NCBI GenBank assembly: GCA_949358305.1
Contig: OX442317.1
Span: 1,612,001-1,676,000, forward strand
Direction of reading: 5' to 3'
DNA from: Strigamia acuminata
Taxonomy: Eukaryota > Arthropoda > Chilopoda > Geophilomorpha > Linotaeniidae
DNA: 64,000 bases
Made by a program: the position numbers and the translations under genes. Positions 1 to 11,434 of this stretch are shown here, one piece after another (the stretch's first letter is position 1; each line of letters opens with the position of its first letter). Below the pieces are notes generated by a model. That model did not search any database and had not been told where the DNA came from. It saw only the letters and a list, made by a program, of their open reading frames with translations.

Positions 1-1423
1 GCGGCAATCAACCTGTCCGAATATTACTCACATCGTACCACTCACATTCATCCGAAATAATAATAATAATAATTTTTTTTTTTTTTTTTTTCGTGTCGCA
101 GAGAGATAATCTTCGAACAGCATCCTCGTTTTGTGCTCTCATGGCGTTGCCACGGTAACCGAGCGCGCAAAAATGTCGGGAATCGCAATCACAAGAAGAG
201 GAAGGAAAGGAGAGAAGGATTATATTTTTTCCGCCCATCACCAACTCGGTTTCATTTTGCTTCCATCATACTTTTTCCTCCCGCACAAACTTAATTACGA
301 ACCATGTCTAATGAGACAATGGTGAATGAATTGCAGTCAACATCCACCACTAATGAGTAAATAATAGCAGCAAATAAAAAAAATTAAAATTAATTAATTA
401 ACAAAAAAAAAAAATTAAAACCATCTAAATCCAAAACTGTTACTGTCTTTCGTCACTTTCCATTCTTCGAAAATTGCAAATTAAAACAATGTTTATTTTG
501 CAATTTACGCTTTTTATTTCTTAACAAAAAATAAATAAAATATTTACTTTATTATCAGCTGCACACAGTGTGTGTACGAAATGTAAACAAGCAAAGTAAA
601 TTTTTTTAATACCCTTGTGTACACAATGCACACATGAAATAATGCCGCTTTAAAGCACTTCACTGGATGCTGCAGAAACACATAGCAGGTCGGAGGGCTG
701 TGTGCACAAATATCCCCAATAAGGTCGAAAAGCTTACTTTTCATCACCGAGTGTTAACACCCAAAAAATAACTTATTCTCCCTTAAAAAAAAAATTTAAT
801 AAAAAATAAATCTCAACACATTTTCCCAAGAATTATTAGAGGAATATGCAAAACATTCACATAATTCGTGTAAAAATCCCACTTTCAACGTCAAAAAAAT
901 TTAATTTTGATATTTCCACAAGATTTACATGTTTTTCCTTATTATATTATCATCCAATCTCCAAAGCACAATAAACGATCAATTACGTGTGCACAAGTGC
1001 TTCCAAAAACGAAAAAAGAAAACACCCTGCAAAATATTTCCTTTGTTTCACCTAAACACCTGTTAAATTTATATTAAATTTCCCAAGCAATTGTCTAACA
1101 AGATTTGCCACACCCCGCTATACTCGAGCAAACCCAACACTTGTTTGCAACCCAATAAATTCCAATTCAATAAAAACAATACCGAAACAAAACTTCATCT
1201 AGAACCCAACTCACACGTCTACCTATCTCCACACGCCCCAAAGAAAACATTAAATACACAACACCCAGCCACCCAGAATTGCATCTGCCACACCTGACGT
1301 GGCCACTCGCTATAGATAAAAAAAGATCAAAGAAACGCGCCAAAATTTACGATTCCAGAAAATAATCCAAAAAAAAAAATTAATAATAAAAAAAAAAATA
1401 ATAAAAACATAAAAAAAACTCAC
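1..1423. other. Upstream intergenic A/T-rich DNA, no gene seen
   Basis: A TAA repeat (about 56-73) leads into a T tract of roughly 22 bases. A perfect X-box-like palindrome (146-159) follows, then A/T-rich sequence with many A homopolymers. No credible coding region or repeat family member was found here. Confidence 0.7.
146..159. promoter_or_regulatory. X-box-like RFX binding site
   Basis: GTTGCCACGGTAAC fits the RFX consensus GTNRCC, 0-3 spacer, RGYAAC, with a two-base spacer. RFX factors drive ciliary genes, in arthropods mainly in ciliated sensory neurons. It lies 1.6 kb upstream of exon 1, further than most proximal X-boxes, so the target is unknown. Confidence 0.4.
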
Positions 1424-1560
1424 CTTTCACAACTTTTAGCAAAATTCCCCTTCCCAAACTCCAACCTCTTTCCCCCAACACGTCGCCAACAAACACCACG
1501 AGCGCCCTCGCGCGCTACGCAACTCCCGTCACGTAGCCAGGCGCATCTGCTAGCGAGCAT
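1424..1560 (-). other. Possible divergent (antisense) first exon ending in a strong donor
   Basis: On the minus strand the sequence GTGAAAG followed by GTGAGT at 1423-1418 is a perfect AAG|GTGAGT donor. It sits on the A/T-rich side of the GC-rich promoter block. A transcript starting leftward from that block would therefore have a ready 5' splice site, as divergent promoter transcripts often do. A minus-strand frame is open from about 1809 down to this donor, but base composition alone could explain that. The right edge given is arbitrary and no next exon can be named. Confidence 0.25.
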
Positions 1561-1777
1561 GCGCACACACGACAAGTGAGCGCCTCCGAGTCGAGCCGGA
1601 GTCCGTCGACGAGGCAGCCGGGCGGTATGAGCGCCGGAGCCAGCCTGGGCCTCGTGCGCCCCCCACACCGCGTACCATAGCCATAGGAATCGCCCTGCCA
1701 CAAGCCCCTCGTCGCGGGGGTCCGACCCATGCGCGAGGAGGCCGGCCGGGCCACGGCATCCCCGACCGAGACAGAGC
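1490..1777 (+). promoter_or_regulatory. GC-rich promoter and 5' UTR of the nAChR gene
   Basis: This is the most GC- and CpG-rich block near exon 1, in contrast to the A/T-rich DNA on its left. It holds an NRF1-like site, GCATGCGCAC, at 1557-1566. No TATA box is evident immediately upstream of exon 1, which fits a TATA-less, dispersed-start promoter. The GC content keeps several frames open on both strands by chance, so the long frames here should not be read as proteins. No transcription start can be fixed from sequence. Confidence 0.55.
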
Positions 1778-1859
1778 ATGGACCCCACGCCCGGCGACGT
1801 GGATCGCATACGCGCCCTCCTTCTCTACACATTATTACTGCTGCTCTGTCTTCCACATG
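1778..1859 (+). CDS. nAChR alpha6/7-like exon 1: start codon and signal peptide
   Basis: The exon encodes 27 residues plus one base of the next codon. A short acidic start (MDPTPGDVDRIR) is followed by a hydrophobic run, ALLLYTLLLLLCLP, which is a typical signal peptide core directing the subunit to the secretory pathway. The start has A at -3 and G at +4, a good initiation context, and no other in-frame ATG lies nearby upstream. The donor after CCACATG is GTAAGT, the strongest form. The split glycine codon (G then GC) joins in frame to exon 2, 49.3 kb away. The exon sits in the only clearly GC-rich block at this end of the window. That exon 1 belongs to exon 2 is inferred from phase, donor strength and the missing signal peptide in exon 2; a transcript would prove it. 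Confidence 0.82.
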
Positions 1860-3779
1860 GTAAGTCCAATTCCACTTATATTACTTCATTTCTCATCGCT
1901 CCTCCGCTCACTTTTAACACCCCCCCCATCTCCCATCACACAACACACACACCCGCACTTTGACCGAGGTTATCTGCGATCCGCTCCCGACCTCGTAAAA
2001 CGCGAGCGACAGGTTTTCTCGCCCTCGTCCTCATCCCACGTCATTTTCCCCTTCTCCGCTTTTCGGCTCGGCTCAAATCAATGTCATCGCTCGTGGCAAC
2101 GCCAAACGGGCCTCAACAAACGCTTTTTCCCCTCCTTTTCAAAAACCCAACTCACCCCACCCCCCGAACGTGTTTTTCCTCCAAATTTCACCCATAAAAA
2201 AATACACCCCCCCACACACCCCCATGTCACAACGTCTCCGCCATCTTTTTCGCCATCAAATCGCACGCACTTTAATACAAGTGCGACAATATTTTCACTA
2301 ACAAATTCGTGCGTCGCTTAAATCCCGACCATTAAAGCCGTTTCTCCAAATCCCCCTCGCCTAAGCCCCCCTGGCTGCGATCCTGGGCCAATATTTCGTC
2401 AAATGTTTGAGTAAGGTGGCTCTGGCTATAGGCGAGGCAAAGACAAGCCACAATCGATACGGGCACCTCTTATGGCTGCGATTCAATGCATCTTTCACTT
2501 TCATCCTTTAATTACTGCGCCCGAGTCATTGCGAATGTCCGCAACGAGTTTTGCTCGCGTGTGCCGGCTCCAAAGCGACGGAAAGCTCTGCACAAATCAA
2601 CCCGACTCTTGACTTGTTGATTTCCAATCTTTTTTACTGCCGCATGCACGAAACGAAACTTTAGTCTTAAGCAGACGGACAAAAAAAAAATACATTACGT
2701 TTAATTAACTCGTTTCATCCGTGGTTTTTCAGACACATTTTCCCATGTTAAATGAAGGTAAATTAGGCTTAAACGTTTAGGTTTCCGCATCGCTTCATCA
2801 GAAAAGCGTTAAAGTTCACTTTCCTTCGTCATCTTCTTACACAATTCCAATTTCCAATGCACATAATAAGTTAAAACGAAATTTAAAATTCAAAATTCAA
2901 AAATTCAAAATCACCAGTTCGAAAAAAAGCAGAAAAAAGAAAAAACATAATCGATATCAACTTTTTACCTACCCCAATCTTCAATTACTGCGCATGCGTA
3001 TGTACACCTGTGTGCATATCTTTTAAGGCTCTCTCTCCCCCGTCTATTGATTCACATTGAGGCACGTTACATTCACAGTGGGTGCGCTGCATGGGAATCT
3101 AATGGCGACAACTTTTCAATTTCTTCAACCACTGTGTGCACTACCTCGCACTTAATGGAACTCGATGACAAAAAACCCGACAATAAAGCAAAAAGTAAAA
3201 GAATAATTCTTCATTTACATACCACTTCGTGTTCGCACGCCCCTCAATTGAGCCATGGCTGGCCGCAACGCAACGTGATGAGACAAGCGAGTGTCCATTT
3301 CTCAAACGCAAACAACCCGGCGTCATAACTGCAAACAATGCTCGCAAACCGCTGCCAATCAACGTCTGCTGCAAACCGATCACCCGCTATCTGCGTCCAC
3401 ACCCGTTAATCCACTCTGTAATTACTAACGAGTATCCGGATTCACTAAAAAATCGTTTAGGGACGATGAGATTGGACGTATCGTCACGTAACGATCGAAT
3501 CAAATGATTAAATCACGTCATTATCGAATAACGGGAGCTCATTGAATCCGCCCACAGATTGATTACGTTCTGCCCGTTTTAAGTGAGATTTTCAAATTTG
3601 CTTCGCGTAAATTTATCTCTCAAGACATCTGTGTAAATATCTTTTCTCTTTCGAGTGCCTATGTGTATCCAATCGGGTATCCAAGATGGCGCCAAATAAA
3701 CTCCCATAGACCCCTCGGAAATTTAATCACGTCATTTATTTACACAGCCCCCCCGTGTGTTAAACCAATCTGCACGTTT

Positions 3780-4280
3780 GGAAATTACAAGATTCTGTAT
3801 AAATTTGTGTATATTTGTGTGTAAATCCTCAAATTGTGTAAATTTGTGTGTAAATCATCAAATTACTGTACGGTAAATTTGTGTGTAAATCACAAAATTC
3901 TCTGGAAATTTCTGTGAAGGTTACAACATTAGGTGTAAATTTGTGTGTAAATTCACCAAATTTTGTGTCAAGTTATGTGTAAAACACAAATTCCTGAGTA
4001 AATTTGTGTGTAAATCACAAAATCCTGAGTAAATATGTGTGTAAATCATCAAATTCTGTGTAAATTTCTGCGAAATTCACCAAATTTTGTGTCAAGTTAT
4101 GTGTAAAACACAAATTCCTGAGTAAATTTGTGTGTAAATCACAAAATCCTGAGTAAATATGTGTGTAAATCATCAAATTCTGTGTAAATTTCTGCGAAAT
4201 TCACAAAATTCTGTGCTGATCTGTGCGCAAATCACAAACCCCAGACTAAATTCCTGTGCAAATCAGAAAAATCAGTGTAA
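3780..4280 (+). repeat. GTGTAAATTTGTGTGTAAATC minisatellite-like array
   Basis: Variants of the unit GTGTAAATTTGTGTGTAAAT recur about a dozen times, separated by short CACAAAATTC-like linkers. A higher-order copy is visible: the sequence from about 3951 recurs from about 4075 almost unchanged, giving a 124-base period. Short open frames here are repeats, not genes. Confidence 0.85.
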
Positions 4281-5689
4281 AATAATTGGTGTTGACGACC
4301 CCACCCCATCCACCAACTACAACCTTTCATCCCCTCCCCTTTAACCAACTGCACCTCCATTTTGCATCGTCTCGTTTCATTCACCCTTAGAAAACCCAAT
4401 CCCATTATCCACCATTCTCCTCCTTGCCCTCCACAAATCTCGGGCGCCTTTTGCCGTCTCTCCTCTGTTGATTTTTGTCATCAAGATAGGCCAAAGGAGA
4501 AATAGACAGACTGAAGGGAGGAAATACGGAACAACAACAACAGGAGCAGCAACACAACCGTGTTCCACGATCAAACAGATGCCACGAGCGATACTACGTC
4601 GCGAGATCAAAATCCCACAAGCCAGCAGAGGCAAAACAAAAATTGAGTGCAGTGCAAGCCCATGAAAACTGCCTATTGACTCCAGACGCAACCAGCTTGC
4701 GCACGAGCTTATTTTCTCTCCCCCTACCCCTACTCGAGACTCCACACTGCTATTGACGTGTCTGCGCCTCACAATTGACGTTTAATGGCCTAGGTGCCAT
4801 CTGGCAAAATGTGTTTGTATTCGCCAACAGCATTTTATTCTTTATTTTTCGCTATCATATTGCTCCAACATTCATTCGCCGCCATCTCGTTATCTCGCCC
4901 CTCCATGCCCTGCCCCCTGCCGCCTCCAATTCGGATTTGCTCAACAATCACTGCCCGGAAAAAAAATATATAACTAAGTGAGCACACTCCATTTCGTCGG
5001 CTTAATTAACGCATCTAACAAATTCATCTGGTATAATCGCGTGGTCCGTGTAAATCTAAAGGTTCCTCTTCGTCTGCAGCCTAAAATGAACAGCTGTGCG
5101 GTGCTTCAAACGTTAGAATCGATAAGAGGAGACGCGGCGCCAGTGAGAAATAATTCCCAACAACACCCATGTCAACTGCTAATCTCCATCAACCCGATAT
5201 CACGTAAACAAATCGAATTACGCTCCACTGATACCATCGCCATCGTAAACAATTCGAATTGCTAATATCGCACCGAGCAGTCAGTGCCACGGGATACGAT
5301 TACATTCAAACATCGAGAAAAACACGAATTCTAGAAATCGTCGAGAAATGATTTTTGTACCTAGGAAACCCCGCAAAATGATAATAGCATTAAAAATTAT
5401 TCGCATTTTAAATCGTTAAAAGCGAAATATCCCATTGACATGTTCGCCCTTAAAATTAATTATTTACCTCCTGAGAAAATAAAAAAACCCCTCTTATTTC
5501 CACACACAAAAAGTAACATTAAACATTGATTACGCCGCAATTAATCGCCCCCCACGTAAAAAAGTCAAACTCATCAACTAAACCACGGCACGTACCTAGC
5601 CTAAAAAAAAAGAACTTTAACATTCCCATCACCACCAGCCCACCCCATCCCCATCTCGAAGAAGAAAAAAAATCAGTTATTCCTCCACT

Positions 5690-5910
5690 AGGGACAGATC
5701 ACGTCAAGCGCCGTTGCACGAGACAAGAACGAGAAACCGCTGCTAGCTGCCCAATCTGGCTCGTGCCAAACGGCACAAGCGGGGTGCAGGTGACGACCGT
5801 GCACGTAGCGGCGGGCAGCGCACAAATGCGGGCTGCCCTGAGCGACAAAATCATGTCCGCGTACAGAGCTCCTCAGCGGTCATCAAAAACCCATATAGTG
5901 GAATGCAGGG
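5690..5910. other. Isolated GC-rich island in intron 1
   Basis: About 220 bases are markedly richer in G+C and CpG than the DNA on either side. Plus-strand and minus-strand frames are open through it, as expected from few A/T stop codons, and none resembles a family I know. It lies just downstream, on the minus strand, of the exon-like segment 5975-6086. It could be an internal promoter, an enhancer, part of an antisense exon or a transposon remnant. Confidence 0.35.
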
Positions 5911-5974
5911 GAGCCCACACAAAAAAATTAATTAAAAAAATGATTTAATGGACAAAAAGAAGTCGTCAACTCAC

Positions 5975-6086
5975 ATTTACTCGAATCACAGTCCAGAATA
6001 ATTCTGCCTGGCTGAGTAAACGACTTGCATAGGCGAAAACACGTTCTCGTTGGTCGACACTGCTCCCAATCCATAAGCACTTTCAT
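5975..6086 (-). other. Candidate antisense exon, 112 bases, cysteine-rich reading
   Basis: On the minus strand the segment has acceptor TTTCCACAG and donor GTGAGT. It is clearly richer in GC than its A/T-rich neighbours. Read in phase 0 it is fully open, starts MKVL and continues MDWEQCRPTRTCFRLCKSF, leaving one base for the next codon. A second frame, entered with two bases, is open until a TGA near the end and could be a 3' terminal coding segment. I do not recognise either peptide. Its entry phase does not fit the exit phase of candidate 8484-8613, so at least one exon is missing between them or they belong to different transcripts. Confidence 0.3.
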
Positions 6087-8483
6087 CTGTGGAAATCATA
6101 AAGGTTTGGATAGATGAGAAAAGAGAATGTTAAGGACTCTTCCTATTAATACCACCCCATCCCGGCTTCTTCATAATTCACCGGATCCATTCATCACGTG
6201 CAAACACAATTCCACATAAAGCTGCAAATTTATCAAGACTTTCCGTCACAGAACTCTAAACACACGCGCCTCATTAGAATTCAACCATTGCCCTTAAAAT
6301 AAATGAATGAAGGGATTTGGGCGTGGTGAGGGCGGGGTGTGGGTTGCGAATTCCGTTGACAATTTTTTTTCTTTCTTTTTTTTTTTGGTAGAGATTCTGG
6401 AAATTATTTGGTGGCTTTTTTTTTGGAGTTTTGTTTTTTAATTCAGCGTTTTGTCATCGATTTTGTTTTAAGGGTGTGCAAATTGACAAGGGGTTGTGTT
6501 GTTGAATTGTCCAAATGCTTTTACCACCACCAGGTTGCAGTTTAAAGGGAAATTGTAAGAAAACATTCCGCTATTCTACAGTATGCGTTTATGATATCAT
6601 TTTCTAACTCGAAATCGATTCATTCCAGCGTTGCTCACAGGGTTTAGCATAACCACTTTGCCAAGTCCAATTTCACACATCTTCTTTAAAAGTATGTTCC
6701 AATAGTAACCCGATATTTTTTTTTACTGAAATTTTAAATTCAAAAAGAAAAAAAAAATTAATTTGCATTTGAATAAAATCTCAGGCAAGATTCAGAATTA
6801 ATGGATTGCTTATATTTCAAAAAAAAAAAAAAAATATTTCTTGTTGGATTTAGAAATTTTTTAAATAGATTTGCCGCACTAAGATTGAATTTTCAAACAT
6901 CAAAGCACAAAAGTTTTCACCTAATGGAAACCGCCTCGAATCTCCGCATTCTGTTGTTTTCCACATCTCTCCGCACCGCTGCTTTCCAAACCAGGAAATG
7001 ACATCACTTTCAAGAATTCGCCAAAAACTCAATAATTTTTTTAAAGGAGAGATATAAAATCAATCGAAGACACTTGGGACTACATTTTCATATCTCCAAA
7101 CTCCAAGAAATGAATTCAATAATAAAAAATTGCAATTAAGCAGAAATTGCTTCTTGTTTGGACTCGTGGCATCACAAAACTGGCATTGCGAGGTTAAGCC
7201 TCCAACCTAATTTTTTCCCTTCCCATCTGAAATCGCATTTCGAGGCCGGTCCCCTCGGAGCTATGTTTTCAATATCCATTCATCCGTGCAATTGAGCAAT
7301 TGGTTCTTTCTGCGAGGAGCAAATCAGTCGAGCAAACATCCAGATAACACTCATTCGTCTCTCCAAAATTTTTCAATTTTGGAGTCAAAAAAGAGCACGA
7401 AGCAGTTCCCCAACTAATTAATTCCACAACTGGCGCATGCAAACAACTCGGCGGCTTTAAAATAATGTTAGAAAACGTTTTTAAAGCCAACTCTTCACTC
7501 GCGGCATCACATCATTAGAAACCCATGCACGAACACAATGCCGAATAGACCTGACCGTTTCCTAGCAAACATCTGCACAAACCATTAACGGTTCGAATAC
7601 TCCACGTTTTCCAATTCAAATTACCAAAAACTCAATAAGATGACCTCGAATCACGGCTGAATTCACCCATTAAAACCTGGCAACGAGCTAAATGTGGTGG
7701 TCACTGCTACAACACGCTTGCAACTCAAAATATGGCTGCAGTTCAAATGACAAATCAATTCGCACAAACAATCAACCTGCTCTGCTACCAAAACAATGTC
7801 TAACTTTGTCTAAACACCAAATACCTAATTTGGTGTTTGTACTTTCCTTCGCCAGATCAAGATCGACGAACATTTGCACACGCGCATTTATTTCGTAATT
7901 TAATATTTGGCTGTCAAACAAAAGCAAAAAATCTCTCGAGTTTCCAACGGCTGTTTACATCATACAATTTCAGCAAAACAAAGAAATAATAACAATAAAT
8001 CAAAACAAAACGCGAAAAAAATAAAAATAAGAAACAAGAAAAGTTAATCTTTTATCCATGTAACTGAGAAGTATTCTTTTGTGGTTAAAACGTTTTTATC
8101 ATAACAGTAAGAGACAAAAGACCAGACAGTCTCCTTATTAAATTAAGCTGCCTGCCTCTTCTTATCAGAGTAGTCTATAGTGAAAGAAGAAAGACGGCGC
8201 ACGAGAGAGAGAAGAAAAAAAGCAAGTCTCACGACTCCTTCGCTTCTATTGTCCTGTTGTGTTCGCAAAGCCGGTTGCAGCAGGTCACCAACGTGTGATG
8301 AGAATGCCAATTACCAAGATGGAAAAAACCTCGAGTGCCAATCTTGGAGAGTTAATTGATAACCCAAACATCAAATTGACATGTATCGTGCGAACTTGGA
8401 CAAGGTGCAAATCCTGATTTATTGATTGATGGACTCCATCTCGGAAGATACAAAAATCCGATAGCAAATGCTTAATTTCCTAC

Positions 8484-8613
8484 CTTTCTTCTCCAATTCT
8501 TGTCTTTTTAACTTGAAGCAATTCTTGAAGTAACAAGCGGTCGAAGACAAATTTGATTACCGGCTTCTTCTGTCTTATTGCAGATCCACTTAAGTCTTGT
8601 CTACAGGCGGCAC
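8484..8613 (-). other. Candidate antisense exon, 130 bases
   Basis: On the minus strand the acceptor is TTTTTCGTTAG and the donor AAAG|GTAGGA. Only one frame is open, entering with two bases and leaving with two. It encodes 42 residues including KKPVIKFVFDRLLLQELLQV, a plausible basic-hydrophobic helix. Its entry phase matches the exit phase of candidate 10215-10266, giving a cysteine at the junction. No family is recognised. The donor is only moderate, and an A/T-rich window of this size will contain several such segments by chance. Confidence 0.25.
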
Positions 8614-9980
8614 CTAACGAAAAACACAAAAAATAAAAAAATAAAAGTAAAAAAAAAAAATAATAACGATAATAATAAGAAAATGATAATCTTAAACGAG
8701 GCACTTTGGTGTGTTGATTAAAATTTCCAGTCAACACAGCAAAGCCTCGTATTTATAATGCAAAAAACGGTTGCAGTTCTTCGAAAATTGCAGATGACTG
8801 CATAAAAATGAAGTAAATTACAAATTAAATCGCACATGCCTTTAATTTAATACGTGGTATTAATAAACTCATTATTACGGAGGTATATAAAACATAAAAT
8901 AATGCTGCACTTGCCACTATATCCAACTTTTTTCTCGCATTTTTTCGTGTCTGCACTGTTTGCAAGTAGGAAAAAGCAATGCTAACAGACAAGGTTCCAC
9001 AAATAATGATTTTCTAACGCAATTAATTAGATATTTTCGTTGATTTATTGTGTATTTCAAATTCGCTTCAGTGCCAACTCATCATGTGTTGTTTGGCACA
9101 CTTGATTCATGCGCTACGGCAGCCAAAAGGATACGAGCTCACTAAGAAACGATTAATTTCGTTCGTGTTTTCCCCCTTCACCTTTGCCAAACCCCTTAAC
9201 GATCATTAGAGTCGAGGGTAAAATTGCAATTGACTATCGCTCAAATTCTACCACTCCACCATCGACTCAATGAAAATAATGGAAAAAAAGAAGGAAAAAA
9301 AGAAAGAAAAAAAAAAGAAAAAAAAAACTCCATTTCCAAAAGAACCACACAAATGCCAAAATTTTATCTACGGGTTTCCAATCACGTAAAAAAAGGTACA
9401 GATACTCTGCAAACCTCATTTCCTGTCACTCCTCTTCAAATCGATCACTTTTATCAATTTGATTTCCGTTCATTTCATGAAGGAAAAGAGAATAATAAAA
9501 TTTCCTGCCAAAAATCAATCAAAAATAAATAAATTTCTTATCAAAAACACCTGACCAATTAAAAGAAAAAAATATTATAACCAACCCCACTTAGAAAAAT
9601 TAAAATAAAACTTAATAAACAAAACAAAAAAAATCTATCTTATTTTGTGCAAATGGATCCATTAATACTGAATTCCCAGCTTAAATTCATCAGCATAAAC
9701 AGCCCCATTCAAAATGGATGCCCTCCAAAGTTGCACATATTTCATCATAAACCAGCGCAATCCTAAAACTTTAATAAGAAGAATAACACGATGAAGATTT
9801 TGTCGCCATGGCTTCGTTCCAGTGGTGTCATGTGTTGCCCTTTTGCACGGATGCAAATCCAGACCTAAACCATCGCTTTAAACTAATTTCCAAACTTTTT
9901 AAAACCATAACTGCAACGCAGGGGTTAAAGTTACGCCAATTCGCCCAATCCTAGCAAAACTTCTGCAGGAAACCCACATG

Positions 9981-10127
9981 CTTCAAAAATATATTTTACA
10001 ATAAACAGATTTTCACTAAATGCATTCCGAAATCTAATTAACTAGATTATTCGTACATTAAACGATGCATTTTACGAAATTTATCATCCAATAGTAATGC
10101 AATTCAAATTGCACTGCATTTTTGAGC
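9981..10127. repeat. Short copy of the TTCAAAAATATATTTT palindromic repeat family
   Basis: The left end, CTTCAAAAATATATTTTAC, and the right end, TGCATTTTTGAGC, are imperfect inverted repeats. Inside is TTCGTACATTAAACGATGCA, shared with the copy at 24163-24365 and, inverted, with 32531-32818. The element is non-coding and probably a MITE-like or foldback repeat. Confidence 0.6.
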
Positions 10128-10214
10128 GCAGCAAAAGAAAATAAGAATTATAAAATCCTACTTAAAGCAATCGGGCTAGATTTTCATTAGTTTCTACACT
10201 AATTATCCACTCAC

Positions 10215-10266
10215 ACTGGATGCAGGTGAGCCAATTCTCACGAGGCCTCATCGTCACTTTAGTCCT
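10215..10266 (-). other. Candidate antisense exon, 52 bases
   Basis: The minus-strand acceptor is CTGGCTGTAG and the donor CCAGT|GTGAGT. The only open frame is phase 0 in and phase 1 out, reading RTKVTMRPRENWLTCIQ. It would join candidate 8484-8613 in frame. The pyrimidine tract is poor and the exon short, so support is thin. Confidence 0.18.
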
Positions 10267-11403
10267 CTACAGCCAGCGCGTAGACAAATTACTCAACAAC
10301 GTCCATTGACTGATACGATCAAACAAAATCCCAGTTCCAAGAGTTACTTTAATCAACTTCACCCTGCAAAATCGCAATATAAAATTTTTTTATTACCCTT
10401 TACATCACCCGACTTTTGACACTTCATCACACTACAATTTCATTGCCTGATAAAAGAAACCCTTGCTTAACCCCCCAAAAATAAAACCCCCATCTTTATT
10501 CCTTCTTTCACGAGTTCCATCTTTAAAAAAAACCAAAAAAAAGAGTTAGAGAATTATGTTTACGTACACACACACACTCAATGTTTTACGAGGCATGCGC
10601 AGTAGGCGCGCGAGCCATCATTTGGCAGCCACTGGAGGAAAAAGGTGGCACCATCAAGAAAAACGTGGATGGAAAATGAAAACAAGGGAATAAAAGAAGG
10701 AGCGACTCGGGAACCATTTTCTCCAACCTCATTTCCCCCCTTCCGAACACCCCCACCCATAGAAAAAATTGACCAACATTTTTAACATTCAATCCCTATC
10801 ATTGCCTGCCTTTTTGCCGTCTTTAACGACGACTTTTTCGCTGTGAATTACGATTACGACACCCCCTCTTCATCTCGACTGCTCGTTGCTGACTCAAACG
10901 GTGTCGGCAAGATAAACAACAGATCTTCTTCCATTTTTATGATCGAATCGCCCTCGCTTCTCTCGAGCAAAAGTGGCGCCAAAATGTGTTCGATTTGCTA
11001 TTGGGATCACCATTGATGCCCGCACGCATTCATGCGTTTGCTTCTCCGCACAGCTCATATCATCGCGCACTCTTCGTGATCCCCAGACTCAATCCTCCGC
11101 ACAGCATTTTTCTCTTCTGTCGCCATCAATGACCTTTTTTTCTTTATTTATTTATACTCTTCATAACAACGGATGAAAATCGTCATCCCCAAGTCGCGAT
11201 TTTACCGAATAAAACAAAAAGTATTTTCCTTTCAATTGGCCTGATTGACAGTAATGAAAATTCAGCACTCAATCGAATATAAAAATCTATAAACAAACAG
11301 ATCGCTCAAGTTTGCTCGCGCGAATGTGCGCGTGACAAGGCAGCTTGACGGCTCCAAGATGCTCGATTACCCCAGATATCGATTTAAAAATTTTTATTAC
11401 AAC

Positions 11404-11434
<31 letters not shown>

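Larger units (their letters stand above)
1860..9980. other. Intron 1, part 1: description of non-coding content
   Basis: The first 700 bases after exon 1 stay relatively GC-rich and rich in C tracts, a spill-over of the promoter block. Then come a GTGTAAAT minisatellite (about 3780-4280), a GC-rich island (about 5690-5910), and two minus-strand exon-like segments (5975-6086 and 8484-8613). The rest is A/T-rich simple sequence, including A/G-rich tracts near 9280-9330. No plus-strand nAChR exon is present. Confidence 0.6.

Noticed and set aside
1420-1856. Long minus-strand open frames of 113 and 129 codons over the exon 1 region
   Set aside because: The block is GC-rich, so stops are rare in all frames. 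The peptides are Arg/Gly/Ala-rich and look like translated CpG DNA, and they run antisense to a real exon.
5526-5948. 140-codon plus-strand frame
   Set aside because: It starts in A/T simple sequence, crosses a GC-rich island and ends in poly-Lys codons. There is no family resemblance and no fitting splice sites.
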